Position numbers and translations under genes: made by a program. The notes below the pieces were generated by a model that saw nothing but the letters and a program-made list of their open reading frames with translations, was not told where the DNA came from and did not search any database. A stretch of 64,000 nucleotides of DNA, taken from Girardinichthys multiradiatus. Taxonomy: Eukaryota > Chordata > Actinopteri > Cyprinodontiformes > Goodeidae. Positions 1-12,340 of the stretch are shown here, one piece after another. The stretch is from the NCBI RefSeq assembly GCF_021462225.1, contig NC_061816.1, forward strand, positions 26,025,049 to 26,089,048. The letters run 5' to 3'. Each line of letters begins with the position of its first letter. Within the stretch, counting starts at the first letter, position 1.

Positions 1-939
1 CTGTGAGCCATAATCACCAACATTACAAGAAATAAGGCTTGAAATATGACACTCTGTGTAGTGAATATACATATTATGAGTTTACATTGAACTGTTTCAC
101 AATAATATTTTAGACATTAACGTAAAAGAGCAAATGAGAGGAAATTCTTTGTGAAATAATTTTTTTTTAATGATTTTGTTACTGAAGAAGTTAAACAGAT
201 GTACTGCTGAAATGATGATGGACCAAAATCCATCATTACAACCAATGATATTCTAAATGATGCATAATCTGAAAGCTGTGTCAAATCTACTTGGAGCGAG
301 GATAATAGATCTCCCAAAGCTTTAGTTAGATTTTATATTATTGATTCGTGGGCAGAGGCAGCAGCGTGCAAATCATCTGCACATGGAGAGGTGAGAAAAC
401 GTATCAAAGTTAAGGATGATCAAAGAGCCTTCGGATTTTCTTAACCAAAGATGGATTTTCTGTTTTATTTTTGGAACCACACATGAATGTTTAATGAATC
501 TGAACAACCCACAGATTCAGAGTGCAGCCTTTTAACTTGGAGCATAATTTGGAAACTAGCTGGAAATAAAGGCCCTCTGGTGTTTTGTTATATTATCACT
601 GAAAGACGGCACATTCTATTACTTTTGTATCTTTTTTCATTCATGGCATTAAAGTTAACCAGTTAATTATTATAGGAAAAGAGTTAAAAACAGGACTGGA
701 TAGCTAGATAATTTATTTTGACACACTTGGATAAAAACCTTTCCACTAATTGACTTTCTGTAATAAGTTATTTTTAAATCTTACTATAATTAAGTCATTA
801 TCCATGTTATTTCATGCAAAGTGCTCAAATATATGACTGCTTATCATTTTCATATCCAACTTTTTAACATTTTGCCACGCTGTGGTCAAAAACCTAAGTG
901 TATTTCATGATGATTTTATGGTAGACCAACAAATAAGTG
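1..939. other. AT-rich non-coding DNA
   Basis: No gene, splice-like exon or recognisable repeat stands out. Only short chance open frames are present. Confidence 0.5.
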
Positions 940-1640
940 CATAGTTGTGAAAATGCAAAAAAATGGTAGATGGAATCTACAGCCAAGTTGTAGAATCTGT
1001 CAGAAGGACAGCTATTAATCTTGTCTTCATTAATCTGGCTTCTATGAAAGACTGGCGAGAGGAAAGAAATTCATAAGAAGCCATGTCTGCAGTTAGGCTT
1101 GAGTCATGTTAAACACAAGGAGAAGATGATCTGGTCAGTTGAGAACAAAATTGAAGTTTTGTTATATGTGTGGTGGAAAAGTAAAACTTCACATTACCCT
1201 GAGCACACCAATACCAACTATGAAGCATGGTGGTGATAGCATCATGCTCTGGGGATGCTATGCAGCACAGAGTTGATGGGAGATGGGTAGAACTAAATCC
1301 AGGACAAACCTGGAAGAAAACCTACAACAAAGAAAGAAGAAAACTCTAAACATAGGAACTTTGTTTTTAATATGTATCAAAGCATATTTGTTCATTAGAA
1401 TGGCCTAGTCAAAGCCTTAGCCTAAATCCAACTGAGAATCTTTGATAATTATCATAAACTCATATTCACAGATTCTCTTAGTCCAACGTGACAGAACATT
1501 ATACATTTTATGAAGAAGAAAGGGAAAATTTGGTCTGTAGTTGTGAAAAGCAAGAAGAGACATACTGTACCTTAAGAAACTTGCAGTTGGAAGTGCAGAA
1601 AAATGTGGTTCAAGGAGCTTAGATACTTTAGCAAAGCAGG
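940..1640 (+). mobile_element. Decayed Tc1-like transposon remnant
   Basis: The stretch keeps a row of landmarks of fish Tc1-like transposase genes in the right order on the + strand. Near 1,130 there is a segment reading like the usual 'W-S-D-E' catalytic block (gatgatctggtcag, then caaaattgaa). Near 1,220 comes a 'KHGGGS-I-M-L-W-G-C' block (gaagcatggtggtgatagca). Near 1,430 there is a worn 'P-N-E-N-L' block (aatccaactgagaatct). Frames are destroyed by many stops and indels, so it is an old dead copy. The assignment rests on remembered family consensus; boundaries are approximate. Confidence 0.55.
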
Positions 1641-3179
1641 TTAAAAAATACCAATAATATTAAAACGACTGCAAGTTCACATTATATAAGAAATATTACA
1701 GTGACCCTAAAAAAGAATGGATGAGACTCTTACAGTATATTGTTTATGGGGATGAAAGCAAATCGAAGCTCAGATTTAGATTGCTGCGTTTAGTTTGGTG
1801 GAAAGTTGTCTAATTACAAGGACACCCTTGAAAGCCCTTTTCTTCACCCACTGCAAAAACCTATTGAGTTTCAACTGTCTGTACATGTGATAGGTAAGAC
1901 AGATTTTTTTCTTCTTCTTCCTCCCCCTGTCAGAGCATGCAGGGAAAGAATCACACTTATTGTTTTTTCTCCTTTGTCCTCCTGAAGGATATCCAATTTT
2001 GCCTTCCGTAAATAGTTTGTCCTCCATCTTCCAGAGGAGACAGTAAAATCTGAGAAATTGCCTAGAGATGGTGCGTTCGGTGCTGTTGTTCTTTTACACA
2101 TCAATTCTAGAAAACTGTTGTGACTCTTCACCTGAACCTCACTCTGTACTGTGATGACATTTAATAAAACTTATCTGAAGTAAATTTCAATAAGAAACTC
2201 TGCACTGTGTGCAAGTTGGTAATCCGTAATGACTAACAGGATCAGAGAACTGAAATGAAGGCATGGAGGAATCATGTTACAGTGAGCTGGAAAGTGCTTA
2301 CCTCACACACTCAACAAAGCTGTGAAAATGTGTTGGTTCCCACACAAATGATTTCTGCTGTGTTTTTCTGTCAGACTTGAATATTTCATTAAACTCGTTT
2401 GAAGTCAAACAAACATAACCTGTGTAAATGCAAAAAGCTGTTTGCCACTTTCATTTATTGAGGGAAAAAAACTATCCAAACCACATGTGAAAAAGTGACC
2501 TCCACACACTCCAAGACCCCAACTTCCCTACTCCCAACACCCCTTTAATCATGAATTAACCATGATTAACAAAATGTTTGTGGTTTAATCTCTTGTTAAT
2601 GCATCATGCCCCTGTTAATCTTTTGAGCCCCAAGTAGTTTTTGTGAAGTGTGTGTTCAAAATAACTGTAAACAATTATGTTTTCAAATGCAAGTGATATT
2701 TCTGGTCTTTTTTTCCTGCTGGTTGAGTAAATACTGGGTGGATTGTGACAAAACCTTTATTTTTGGAATTACTCAATTACTTGCAGTGGGATGAATGTTG
2801 GTTTGGAAGATAAATACAAAACCTATCAATTTGACCCAAACTGATAGGTACCTCCAATAGCCATCTACCTGGTAGCCAGTCAAGCTCCCCCACCACATCC
2901 ATCTGTCATTTCTTAATACAGTCATTGTCCTTTAGTTTGATATTATCTATTATATAAACATTGTGAGCAATATATGAATCATTGCCTTTGTGTATGCCTT
3001 AACATGTGCAGTGGGCTGAGGGGGTCCTTGTGCAACCAAACCCTAAGCTCCATTAAATCCTCAATTCAGAGAAGTAGTTTGTGGTCTGTCTCACATTAAT
3101 GAACACGCAATAATGAACCAAATATTTTAAACTCAACACTGTTCTAAAAGAATTTCAGAACAGATGAGAAACAAAATCA
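1641..3179. other. Non-coding DNA, nothing recognised
   Basis: AT-rich, with short chance frames near 1,776-2,131 on the minus strand that show no domain and no codon bias I can recognise. Confidence 0.45.
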
Positions 3180-3990
3180 CTTACATCTATCAGTCTGTAA
3201 AGGGTTACAGCACTCCATATAATCACGGTTGGAACCATTTCCACAAATGGAGAAATCATTGATTAGTGCACAACCTTCCCAGGAGTGGCCAAAATTACTC
3301 CAAAAATACATTGACTCATGCAGGAGGTTACAAAGGGCTGCCTCAGTTCAGGTCAGAGTTAACAATTCAACAAAAAGAAAGAGAGCCTAGGCAGAAATGG
3401 CCTCCATGGGAGAGTTCCAAGGCTAAAACCACTGCTATCCCAAAACAACACAAAGACCAGTCTCACATTTAACAAAAAACATCTGGATTGAAGTCCTGGA
3501 TGGACCAGGACTTCATGTAAAATATTCAGTGGACAGAAGAGTGTGAAGTGGAACTGTTTGGAAATTGTGTGTCCTGTTACTTCTGGTAAAACCTACAGTA
3601 TTTCAGAAAAAGATCACCAAATCTAGAGTCAAACATGGTGGTATGGTAGTATGATGGTGCAATGCTTTGCTCCTTAAAGAACTGTGTTATTTGTTGTAAT
3701 TGATTGAACCATGAGGAATATCCGACCATCAGTTGTGACCTTAAGCTCAATAATACTCGGGTTAGGCAGTAGAACAATGATCCAAAATACCAGCAAGTCC
3801 ACTTCTGAATGGCTCAAAAAGAAGCACTGTTAAGGTTTTGGAATAGCCTGGTCAAAGTTATGAGTTTCCAATGTAGCTCAAATAAATCAGTTGTCCAAAG
3901 ATTAGTTCATCCACAGTCATGTTAAAGACTCATTGCCAGTGTTATCACAAACATTTGATGGCAGGTTATTTGCCTCTTGTACTACAACCA
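3180..3990 (+). mobile_element. Decayed Tc1-like transposon remnant
   Basis: A worn Tc1-like transposase body on the + strand. The phrases aaccttcccaggagtggcc (near 3,267), catgcaggaggttacaaa (near 3,316) and gagagttccaaggctaaaac (near 3,410) are hallmarks of a common fish Tc1-like transposase, just upstream of the catalytic core. A glycine-rich block (aacatggtggtatggtag) follows near 3,632. A 68-codon open frame at 3,266-3,472 is what is left of this coding region. Termini were not found. Confidence 0.6.
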
Positions 3991-5149
3991 GATTAATGAT
4001 CTAAGTCACATTTAAATGACAAAATGCAAAACTAGGATAACTCCTACCTTTTCATAGCAGATCTGAAGTGATATGAAACCACATTTTGTTTGTTTGTACA
4101 TTGCTGATGTCATTGTACTAATGGCCTTTCAGCATGCTATCATCCCCACTCTCTCTTCTGTCACTATTAGTCATTTTAGATTTTTTTCTTCTGTTTGAAG
4201 CCACACTGACATAAATACCTCTTCTATTACTTCTATTAATGTAGATATTTTCTGTCTTGCCTCTGGTTCCTTTTTTAAAGTGCGTTTTTTTATTTTCTAC
4301 CAGATCTATTTATCTATTTGACCTTGCAGTGTCATTGCAACGGCTTGTTAGAGGTTTCTTTCTACTCAATCTGAGAAGTATTAGGCTTTAATCAGTGGGC
4401 CTGAAGTGGCAGCAGTGAAATCCCTCTCCACCTCGTTTCTACTCTGACACAAAAACATGAAGCCTGCTCGTGACACTGAAAGTGACTTTGATATTTTTTT
4501 TCAAGTGCTTCTTAATTCTAATTCTCCAAAGAGTCACTTTGAAATCTTAAATAAAACTGCTTCACCTAACTTATTCATGAATTTGGCCTGTGTGAACACA
4601 GTGTCCCCCCACACATGTGCTCTCTGACAGCAGAGCTTTACCAAAGGCATTGACATCAGAAGCCCCACAGCTCCAAGTTAGAGAGGCAAAAAATATTCAG
4701 GCCCCTACAACTTATTCATATTTAGCCATGTTCAAATCACACATTTCATTGCTTTTATTGCATAAAGTGTCTTACTGTAAAGTAAAAGAAAAATTATACA
4801 TGTTTTTTTATAATTTTTTACTAAAGAAATCTGAAAAATGTGACATATATTTGTTTTTAGCCCCCCTGAGTCAGTACTTTACCAATTTTCACTGAGATTT
4901 CAGCTGTAAAACTTTGAGATATGCCACGGATGGCTTTGGCATATTAAGTACCCTCCATAACCACCCAGTTAGACGCACGTACACTCAACAACATGCATAA
5001 GATGTTCAGCTGAAAAGACCCATTCTGATAAACAACTCTAACTGATAAAAAAAAACTTTTAAAATACTGCTCCGTTTGATGTTAGGTCTTGTGCTTTATA
5101 AAATAATTTTCAGTACAAAGAGATATGCATAGACAGACAAACAGATCAA
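3991..5149. other. Non-coding DNA, nothing recognised
   Basis: AT-rich with homopolymer runs. A 92-codon frame at 4,617-4,895 has no recognisable motif and low complexity at its end; I do not call it a gene. Confidence 0.45.
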
Positions 5150-5480
5150 TCTTTAATTGCATAAATTCTTAAATAGGTCTAGGCTGTAACTAGGCCATTC
5201 AAAGGAATGGATCTGCTTTGATCTAAACCATCACACTGTAGCTCTGGCTGTTTGTTTAGGGTCATTTTCCTGCTGAAAGGTGAACCTCTATCCCCGTCTC
5301 CAGTTTTCTGCAGCCTCTAATAGGTTAATTTTCCAGGATTGTCCTAGATTTAGCTCAATCCATCTTCCCATCAATTCAGACCAGCATTCCCTGTACCCCA
5401 CAGTATTATGCTGCCTCCACCATGTTTCACACTGGAGATGGTAGTTGAAGATGATGTGCAGTGTTAGTTTTCATTCACAC
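5150..5480 (-). mobile_element. Decayed DNA-transposon (Tc1-like) fragment
   Basis: Read on the minus strand, the segment ending near 5,440 contains a worn 'K-H-G-G-G-S-I-I-L-W' block (complement of cagtattatgctgcctccac and catgtttcacactgg), preceded on that strand by a DNA-binding to catalytic linker. The text around 5,240-5,290 (ttcctgctgaaaggtgaac) is also familiar from dispersed fish Tc1-like elements. No intact frame or terminal repeat survives. Confidence 0.5.
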
Positions 5481-5952
5481 TTAGGGCCTGATCTTGAAAG
5501 ATCCCAAACAATGGGTGTTAATTTGCGTGTACAATAAATAAATTGCACATGTTGGGCACGTTAAAGATTGCATGTGCAATGGAAAACAGGTGTTTGTTAA
5601 TTAATTTGTCTCCCTTGATCTTTTAATTCTTTTCGGTGAATCCCCGGGTTCTGGTGTTTTATGAGAGTAAATGTTTGAAGAGTTCGGAGTTTATCATAAA
5701 CAGCCACAATATTTAGGCCTGAGGGTAATATTAGCAACATAAAAATAGATTGTTGTAGGAGTTGGCAATCTGTATGTTATAGCTTTGCAAATGGAGTTTT
5801 GACGAACATTCAACTTGGAAGACTGACCTCCATTTCCGGCTCTGTCTAACTACTCCACCACGTTCTCCACTCCAACCAATCAGCTTCTGATCTACATTCC
5901 TCTTCAGCCAATCATCCCTCGAGGCTTTGCTTTGCTCGAGGCCTCCTGCCTT

Positions 5953-6002
5953 AATCAGAATCAGAATCAGCTTTATTGCCAAGTTCGTACATACAAACAA
6001 GG
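5953..6002 (-). mobile_element. Short LINE 3'-tail fragment
   Basis: The run with three overlapping AATCAG steps followed by CTTTATTGCCAAGTTCGTAC is the reverse complement of a widespread fish non-LTR retrotransposon tail, whose end has simple repeats of CTGATT. Only about 50 bases are recognisable. It may be any of several LINE or SINE families that share this tail. Confidence 0.4.
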
Positions 6003-7230
6003 ATAATAGCCCCTTCTCCCCCGTCTCAGCTCTGTGCAAGTGGAAAGTGCTTCAACAACTCCACCAATCCTCCTGCGTAGCCTCGATGAGGTCACCCTGC
6101 CTCCACCCTGGCTCCCTGCCTTCTGCAGCTGTTCTCCTCCAATCTTCCTCCCAGGCTTCGATGTCTTCTTCTACTCCAGCCATCTTCCCTGCTTCATTCA
6201 TTTCGTCCATGGATTCTCTCCAGCGCTCATATCATCTTTTACTCAGCTTCTCCAGGAGTTCGCCTCCAATTCTGCCACGTCAGCACTTTCTCTTCTCCGC
6301 TCTGCCGACGCTCAACCCGCCCCTTGGCCCCTCCCACTGACATTCACCATTGCAACGCTCGTCTTGGCTCGTCTCTAAGGGTGAGATTTATCACTTCGCT
6401 CTCTCTTCTCTGTTTCCTCATTCATATGCCTTTCAAGCACGCTGTGTTTCCCACTCCTTTTTTACATTCAGGTAGATCATGTGCTCTCATGCATTCTAAC
6501 AACTCACTCAGGCTCTGATTCAAATCATGAATCTGGTTTCTCAAATTTTACTATCTCCTGAGGTTGGCCACTGTATTGCTACCCCTCATGCCTTTACTAC
6601 TATGTTTATATCATCTCATCCGCGCCTTACTAAAAATCCCCCTTTTGGCGAGCTTTTGCCGCCTTTGAGCATTTCAGAGACGTCTTCTGCTCTTGACCCC
6701 AGCATAGAATAAGTTCGATTCTATTCGTCCTTCTCCGTCTCAAACATGGCTTCCCGATTTTTCTATTATATCACAAATCCTTCACTGCCAAAGCTGCATC
6801 CACCCTTGCTCAATCAGGAGTCTGCCTAGACTGGTCTATTCTTGCCACTGAAATTGTTTCATGATGCAAGCCACCTCTGATTCCTGCGGCTCAGTCGACC
6901 ATCAGAGCACTCTTTGTTTTTCTCTTCCTTTCTTCCAGCACTTCTGCCCGGCAAAACTCAAGCTGCTGGCTTCCCGCTCCAGTCTCCTCACGAACTGGAA
7001 TGGTATCTCCTTCTGTTACGGCGACGTCGTTCTCTCAGCTGTCTCGTTTCAGTTTTTACAGTCTCTAGTCCTGGTCGAAAAGATGGTATCTCAAATGGAA
7101 TGTTCTCAATCCTTTGTTGAGAGAGCGTTGAATGTGAACACATCATTAGTGCTAAAACATATACAGAACATAATACCTTTAATAACTAACAATATGCTGC
7201 TTTTAACCATTTTTTGCCTTATTATTTACC
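6003..7230. other. Pyrimidine-rich stretch with several open frames, unidentified
   Basis: The + strand is rich in C and T and has overlapping open frames (5,927-6,340, 6,034-6,378, 6,861 onward) that look more coding-like than their surroundings. I recognise no domain. It directly abuts the 5' truncated LINE copy A at 7,231, so it could be part of another retroelement into which the LINE inserted. Nothing here supports a host gene. Confidence 0.3.
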
Positions 7231-9222
7231 TTGGGGGGAAGGAGCCTGAGCTTGTGCGGGAGGTTGAGAGATATCGACTAGAAATAGTCAGCCTCGGACT
7301 ATTTCAGCCTCGGGCTCTGGAACCCATCTCCTTGAGAGGGGCTGGGCTCTCTTCTACTCTGGAGTGGCCCACGGGGAGAGGCAGTGGGCTGGGGTGGGTT
7401 TGGTTGCTGCCCCCCCAGCGCAGCCGTCTCGTATTGTGGTTTACCCCAGTGGATGAGAGGGTTGCATCCCTGCCCCTTCAGGTTGGGGACAGGTCTCTTA
7501 TTGTCGTTTTGGCCTATGGGCCGAGCGGTAGTTCGGAGTTCCGGGCCTTCTTAGTGTCCCTGTCGGGGATGCTGGATAGTGCCACTCCTGGGGACCCCAT
7601 TATTCTGCTGGGGGACTTCAACACCCATGTGGGAAACGACAGTGACACCTGGAGAGGCGTGATCAGGAGGAATGGCCTCCCTGTTCTGAATCCGAGAGGT
7701 GTTTCGTTATTGGACTTATGGGCTAGTTATGGATTGTCCATATTTTAACACCATGTTCAAGCATAAGGGTGTCCATAAGTGCACTTGACTCCAGGACACC
7801 CTAAGCAGGAGGCCGATGATCGACTTTGTTGTCGTGTCCTCAGACCTTCGGCCGCATGTTTTGGACACTCGAGTGAAGAGAGGGGCTGAGCTGTCCACTG
7901 ATCACCACCAGGTGGTGAGTTGGATCCGCTGGAAGAGGACAAAGCCGGACAGACTCTCACCTCCAAGAGAGCTTTGACCAGATTCCGGGGGATGTTGGAG
8001 ACATAGAGTCCGAGTGGACCATGTTCTCCACATCTCTTGTCGATGCTGCTGCCCGTAGCTGCGGCCGTAAGGTCTGCGGTGCCTGTCACGGTGTCAATCC
8101 CCGAACCCAGTAGTGGACACTGGGTAAGGGACGCTATCAAGCTGAAGAAGGAGTCCTATCGGCTGTGGTTGGCTTGTGGGACTCCTGAGGCGGCTGGCAG
8201 GTACCATGTGGCCAAGCGTGCCGCGGCCCGGGCTATGGCAGAGGCAAAAACCCGGGCCTGGAAGGAGTTTGATGAGGCCATAGAGAAGGCCTACCGGTTG
8301 GCCTCGAAATGATTCTGGTAAACCATCCAGTGCCTCAGGAGGGGGAAGCAGTGCTTTTATGAACAGGATTTCTAAGCGCAGCCAGGGGCCGGAGGGGGTC
8401 TGGTTTGGGAGCCAGTGGATTTCATCTCTTCTCTCACGGATGACGTGGTCCTGCTGGCCCCCTCTAGCCAAGACCTAATGCATGCACTGGGGCGGTTCGC
8501 AGCCGAGTGTGAAGCGGCTGAGATGAAGATCAGCTCCTCCAAGTCCAAGGCCATGGTTCTTGACCGGAAAAGGGTGACTTGTCCTTTACAGGTTGGAGGG
8601 GAGTTCCTCCCTCAAGTGGAGGAGTTGAAATATCTTGGGGTTTTGTTCACAAGTGAGGGAAGAATGGAGCGGGAGATTGACAGACGGATTGGTGCGGCTG
8701 CCGCAGTAATGGGGGTGCTGTGCTGGTCCGTTGTGTAGAAGAGAGAGCTGAGCTTAAAAGCAAAGTTCCCATTTACCGGTCGGTCTACATTCCTACCCTC
8801 ACCTGTGGCCATGAACTTTGGGTCATGACCGAAAGAACGAGATCCCAGATACAAGCGGCTGAATTGAGCTTCCTCTGTAGGATGGCCTAGCACTCTCTTA
8901 GAGATAGGGTGAGGAGCTCGGCCATCCGGGAGGGGCTTGGAGTAGAGCCGCTGCTCCTCCACATCAAGAGGAGCCAGTTGAGGTGGCTCGGGCATCTATA
9001 CCGGATGCCTCCTGGACGCCTTCGAGGCATGTCCCACTGCGAGGAGGCCCAGGGGATGGCCCAGGACACGCTGGAGGGACCATGTCTCTCGGCTGGCCTG
9101 GGAACGCCTTGGCCTTCCCCCGGAGGAGCTGGAACAGGTGTCTAGGCAGCGGGACATCTGGGTGTCTCTGCTGAGTCTGCTGTCCCCACTGTCGTGCGGA
9201 ACACAATAAATACGAGCACGAT
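7231..9222 (+). pseudogene. RTE/Rex3-type LINE, copy A (truncated, internally deleted)
   Basis: A non-LTR retrotransposon encoding an apurinic-type endonuclease (APE) and reverse transcriptase (RT), which would nick target DNA and copy its own RNA. The start lacks the 5' region seen in copy C (39,545 onward). The endonuclease part survives with an LLGDFN-T-HVGND motif near 7,605 and a STDHH motif near 7,895. At about 8,358 the sequence jumps from the linker to just before the FADD region, so most of the RT palm, including the first catalytic Asp block, is missing. A second smaller deletion lies near 7,955. The 3' part keeps the YLGV and RIQAAE blocks, several stops, and a final AATAAA at 9,205-9,210 before a TTTAGA-rich tail. 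Dead copy. Clade naming is from memory of fish elements. Confidence 0.85.
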
Positions 9223-9330
9223 ATAGATTTAGATTTAAGATTTAGATTTAAGATATATATTTAGATTTCAGATATATATTTAGATTTAGATTTAAGATTT
9301 AAGATTTAGATATAATTAAGATTTGAGATA
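9223..9330. repeat. TTTAGA/TTTAAGA simple repeat, left half
   Basis: Irregular tandem of TTTAGA, TTTAAGA and TATA steps directly after the end of LINE copy A, consistent with the simple-repeat tail that RTE-like LINEs carry. The same repeat resumes at 10,845, after the LTR-like insertion. Confidence 0.8.
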
Positions 9331-10844
9331 TGTTGGACCACTTGTTTGCTGAATATTGGACCATTTGCACATTGCTGGACGTCACCATGCCTTTCCAACG
9401 TCATCGGCCATTTTGCACCGCAGGATAGTCTGTTCCTACAAATCTCAGCAGGCACCACGGCTGATAAGATGGGGGCTTCGCAGCCCGGAGGCCACCGTCA
9501 ACTATATAACAGAGTATGAGACGGCCCACCATTTGCTTTCCATTTGCTGGAAACCGGACCAGCAACTGAAGCGCATCCCTCTGGAGAAAAAGTCCCACGT
9601 GGATTTTATTCATCCTCCTTCGTTGGCCAACGAGAAAACTAAGCGAATTAAGCTTCCAGGAATAAGAAGGCTGTAAGTTTTCAACTCTACCAATCGAAGA
9701 CGTGAGTTTAACACGTAACCAAAAAAAACCACAGAGTTTTCAAGGAGACGCAATTTTCCTCCTTGTTTTTGTACCAGTCGACCACTGACGGTCCGTCATT
9801 ATTTTCTACCTTTCTGCCACGGAGGCCACCAAGGAAGAAAACGGACTGCTTTGCTGAGTATCCGCGGACGCATTGAACTCTTTACCCCTCCTATCTCTCT
9901 CCCTCTGCTCAGAGGAGACAACGACAAGTAAAATCCACCTTTTATTTTTATTTCTTTATTAGGAATAGCTTGGGCAGGGTAGAGGAGGTTTTAGTGTGAT
10001 ATAGAATCGCCACTTATAGTCTAATGTGTTCTGAATTGTATGTGCATGCAACCTTTTTTTGAAACTTGACTACTGTTGAATTTCAGAGGCCGCCGAGTCT
10101 CGCAAGTTGTGTTTTATTGTGCGAACACCTGAACGCAGGTGCGCTGAGAAACTGGACTGCTATAATAACCTTACGGTGAAAATCAACCATTTTCTTTGTC
10201 TTCAACTTCATGTTTTACTGGTTTGCCGCCAAAAAGGTTTATGATCCTTTGTGTGCGCTGAGTTTACAACTTTGCTTGGGGGTTTTATGACCGCCTGTGT
10301 CCCGCTGAGCTACACTTTGGGAGGGGCTCTCCCAAAGCTTCGTTCAACCATATTCCCTTTTTATTTTGCCATAACTGCCATAACTGCTGGATTGATCTCA
10401 TACACACTCACTGCTGTTTTTATTTTGTTTAGTTAGATATTTTTTTTCTGTGTAGAACTTTGCATGTTTGATTAGGTGAACATTATTCAATCGGCATAGC
10501 GAGGTGGATCAGGCTGTTAATTTAATAAATATTCACATAGATAAAGAGAAGTCGTTTGAGTTTATTTTTGTGCAAGAGTGATTTGTCAATCAAAATAAGG
10601 TTAAAGTTCCCCACGTTTCGGCAGAAATGGTTGATTAAACATCTAGTAATAGTTATCAATTATTACTGAGTATTTAACGGTTGTAATTATCAAAGGCATT
10701 GAGCCACAATTACAACACCAGAAGACATATCTGGTTTCGATTCATAAATGAGGATTTTTGGTTAAGAAATTGATTTTCTCAAATTATGATTTTTAATTAT
10801 AATTCTTGATGAATATTAATGAATCAATAATCATAATCCTAACA
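9331..10844 (+). mobile_element. Solo LTR of a retrotransposon or retrovirus-like element
   Basis: This 1,514-bp block interrupts a TTTAGA repeat. It begins TGTTGG and ends CCTAACA, the TG...CA form of a long terminal repeat, and is bracketed by a 4-bp direct repeat GATA (9,327-9,330 and 10,845-10,848), the expected target-site duplication. Inside are a TATATAA box at 9,503-9,509 and an AATAAA at 10,524-10,529, placed as in a promoter plus poly(A) region. There is no gag, pol or second LTR nearby, so recombination between two LTRs probably left this one. Small frames inside (for example 9,356-9,676) have no known domain. An alternative is a non-autonomous element with the same ends. Strand is inferred from TATA and AATAAA order. 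Confidence 0.7.
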
Positions 10845-10950
10845 GATATATATTTAGATTTAAGATTTAGATTTAACATTTTCATTTAGATTTAACATTT
10901 AGATTTAAGATATGTATATAGATACAGATTTAAGATTTAGATTTAGCATT
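10845..10950. repeat. TTTAGA/TTTAAGA simple repeat, right half
   Basis: Continuation of the repeat at 9,223-9,330 on the far side of the solo LTR. The match in motif and the GATA duplication are the main support for a single ancestral tail split by the insertion. Confidence 0.8.
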
Positions 10951-11059
10951 TCCCAATAAATGCAAGAAAATTTCACTAAATGTAAAGAAAGCGCGCTAAA
11001 AGCAGAAATGTGCCAGTGAATTTTTTTTTTTTTGCTGAATTTTTACATTCGGCACCCCA

Positions 11060-12340
11060 TATAGGGGACTGCAGATGAGTCAGAGCCGTCTGAAGTGCTA
11101 ACGAGACAGCATCCTCTGTGGAGCGATTCTCCCTGTAGGTGAACTGCAAGTCATCCAGGCCAGCAGGGATGGCCTCCTTGATGTACTTCAGGGGGATCCT
11201 TTCAAAGTACTTCATGATGACTGGGGTCAGAGCAACAGGATGGTAATCATTGAGGCAGGTGATGAATGATTTTTTTGGGCACAGGCAAAATAGCGGAGGA
11301 CTTCAAGCAGGCAGAGACCACGGAAAGATGCAGGGAGAGGTTGATTTTGGTGTCCGGCCTGACACCATGTCTGGACCTGCAGCCTGGTTGATGTTGATCT
11401 TCTTCGTAGCGGAGGTCACTTGGTGCGGCTGTAGAACGAGAGGCCGATGCTGCACCCATGGCAAAGGTGGGTGTTTAGTCCTTCCGCTGCTGAAAAGAAG
11501 GTGTTTAAGGTGTCGAGAGAGCTGGGTCATGGCTGAGCAGCTGGTCGCTCTTCTTATAATCTGTGATGAATCTGATGCCTTTCCACCAGTGGCTATTGCG
11601 CCAAGACTGCATGGGAAACTCTGCTTCCCCTAAAATGTCAAAAAATAAGTGATCAAATATATACTGTTGTGTGTACATGTCATTGACTAAATATGTGATA
11701 CAACACGCTCAACTTTTGTTCCAAATAAGCTTCTTATCACTAACGACGCGGCTTTCCTCTCACTCATTCCTGCAGCTGCACAGTGCTTTAAACAGTGAGT
11801 TCAATAGCGAAGCAAAGAGTGCTTTGTCCCGCCCATCGGACGCTCAGCGTCTCTGGGGGTCTATGGGGCAGTGGGCTGGACTTAGCTGGCCCGGACGCTC
11901 AGCTTCTGCATGATGATTGGATGATCTGTCTGAGGCTGAATCCCTTTTTGATTGACAGCGAAATGAGCGAATCAGCGATCTTGAAATTGATCTTCCCCTC
12001 CTTGAAAGACCAGCATCCGCCACTGCTCTCCACATACTGCATGAGTTGTCGTTATTAAAGTGCTCCTCGATGCGCTGCTTGAACCTTTGCTTAGCCTGCT
12101 GGATGTTCTTTTTCAGTTTTCTGTGGTCAGTAAGCTGCATCCTGAACTCTTAGCAGGGTCCACACTGTGCTGTCTAACCATGGTTTCTGGTTAGGAAAAA
12201 CCCTGATTGTTTTTGTAGGTAGGAGAGCATCAGTACAAAAGTGAATATCACACTGCCTTTTTCCCATAGTACTTTTTGATGTCATCTGATCCCTGGGTGA
12301 TATAAAAGAAAAGCATGATTCAAAAGGCATGGACACAATC
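11060..12340 (-). pseudogene. L2-type LINE fragment, decayed
   Basis: Read on the minus strand from about 12,340 down to 11,060, pieces of a CR1/L2-group LINE protein appear in order: a FPNQKPWLDS block (about 12,190) and a QRIEEHFNND block (about 12,070), both from the linker between endonuclease and RT; an NQAAGPD block (about 11,385), the start of RT; an AILPVPKK block (about 11,290); and MKYFERIP followed by LQFTYRENRSTEDAV (11,215-11,100), the RT fingers. Catalytic palm motifs are missing because the copy ends beforehand. Frames are broken several times and one foreign insertion interrupts it (11,600-12,020). Confidence 0.7.
11600..12020. mobile_element. Probable non-autonomous DNA-transposon insertion within the L2 fragment
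   Basis: About 400 bp that do not fit the L2 protein separate its linker block on one side from its RT start on the other. The block contains GC-rich text (cccgcccatcggacgctcag, near 11,830) that I recall as dispersed in fish genomes next to hAT-type sequences. I could not find clean terminal repeats or a target duplication, so class and limits are uncertain. Confidence 0.3.

Noticed and set aside
8037..9206. Many overlapping 60-127 codon frames on both strands around LINE copy A
   Set aside because: They are shadows of the broken LINE frame in other phases and have no domain of their own.
11250..11633. A 127-codon + strand frame
   Set aside because: It is antisense to the L2-type RT fragment, whose protein blocks are readable on the minus strand.
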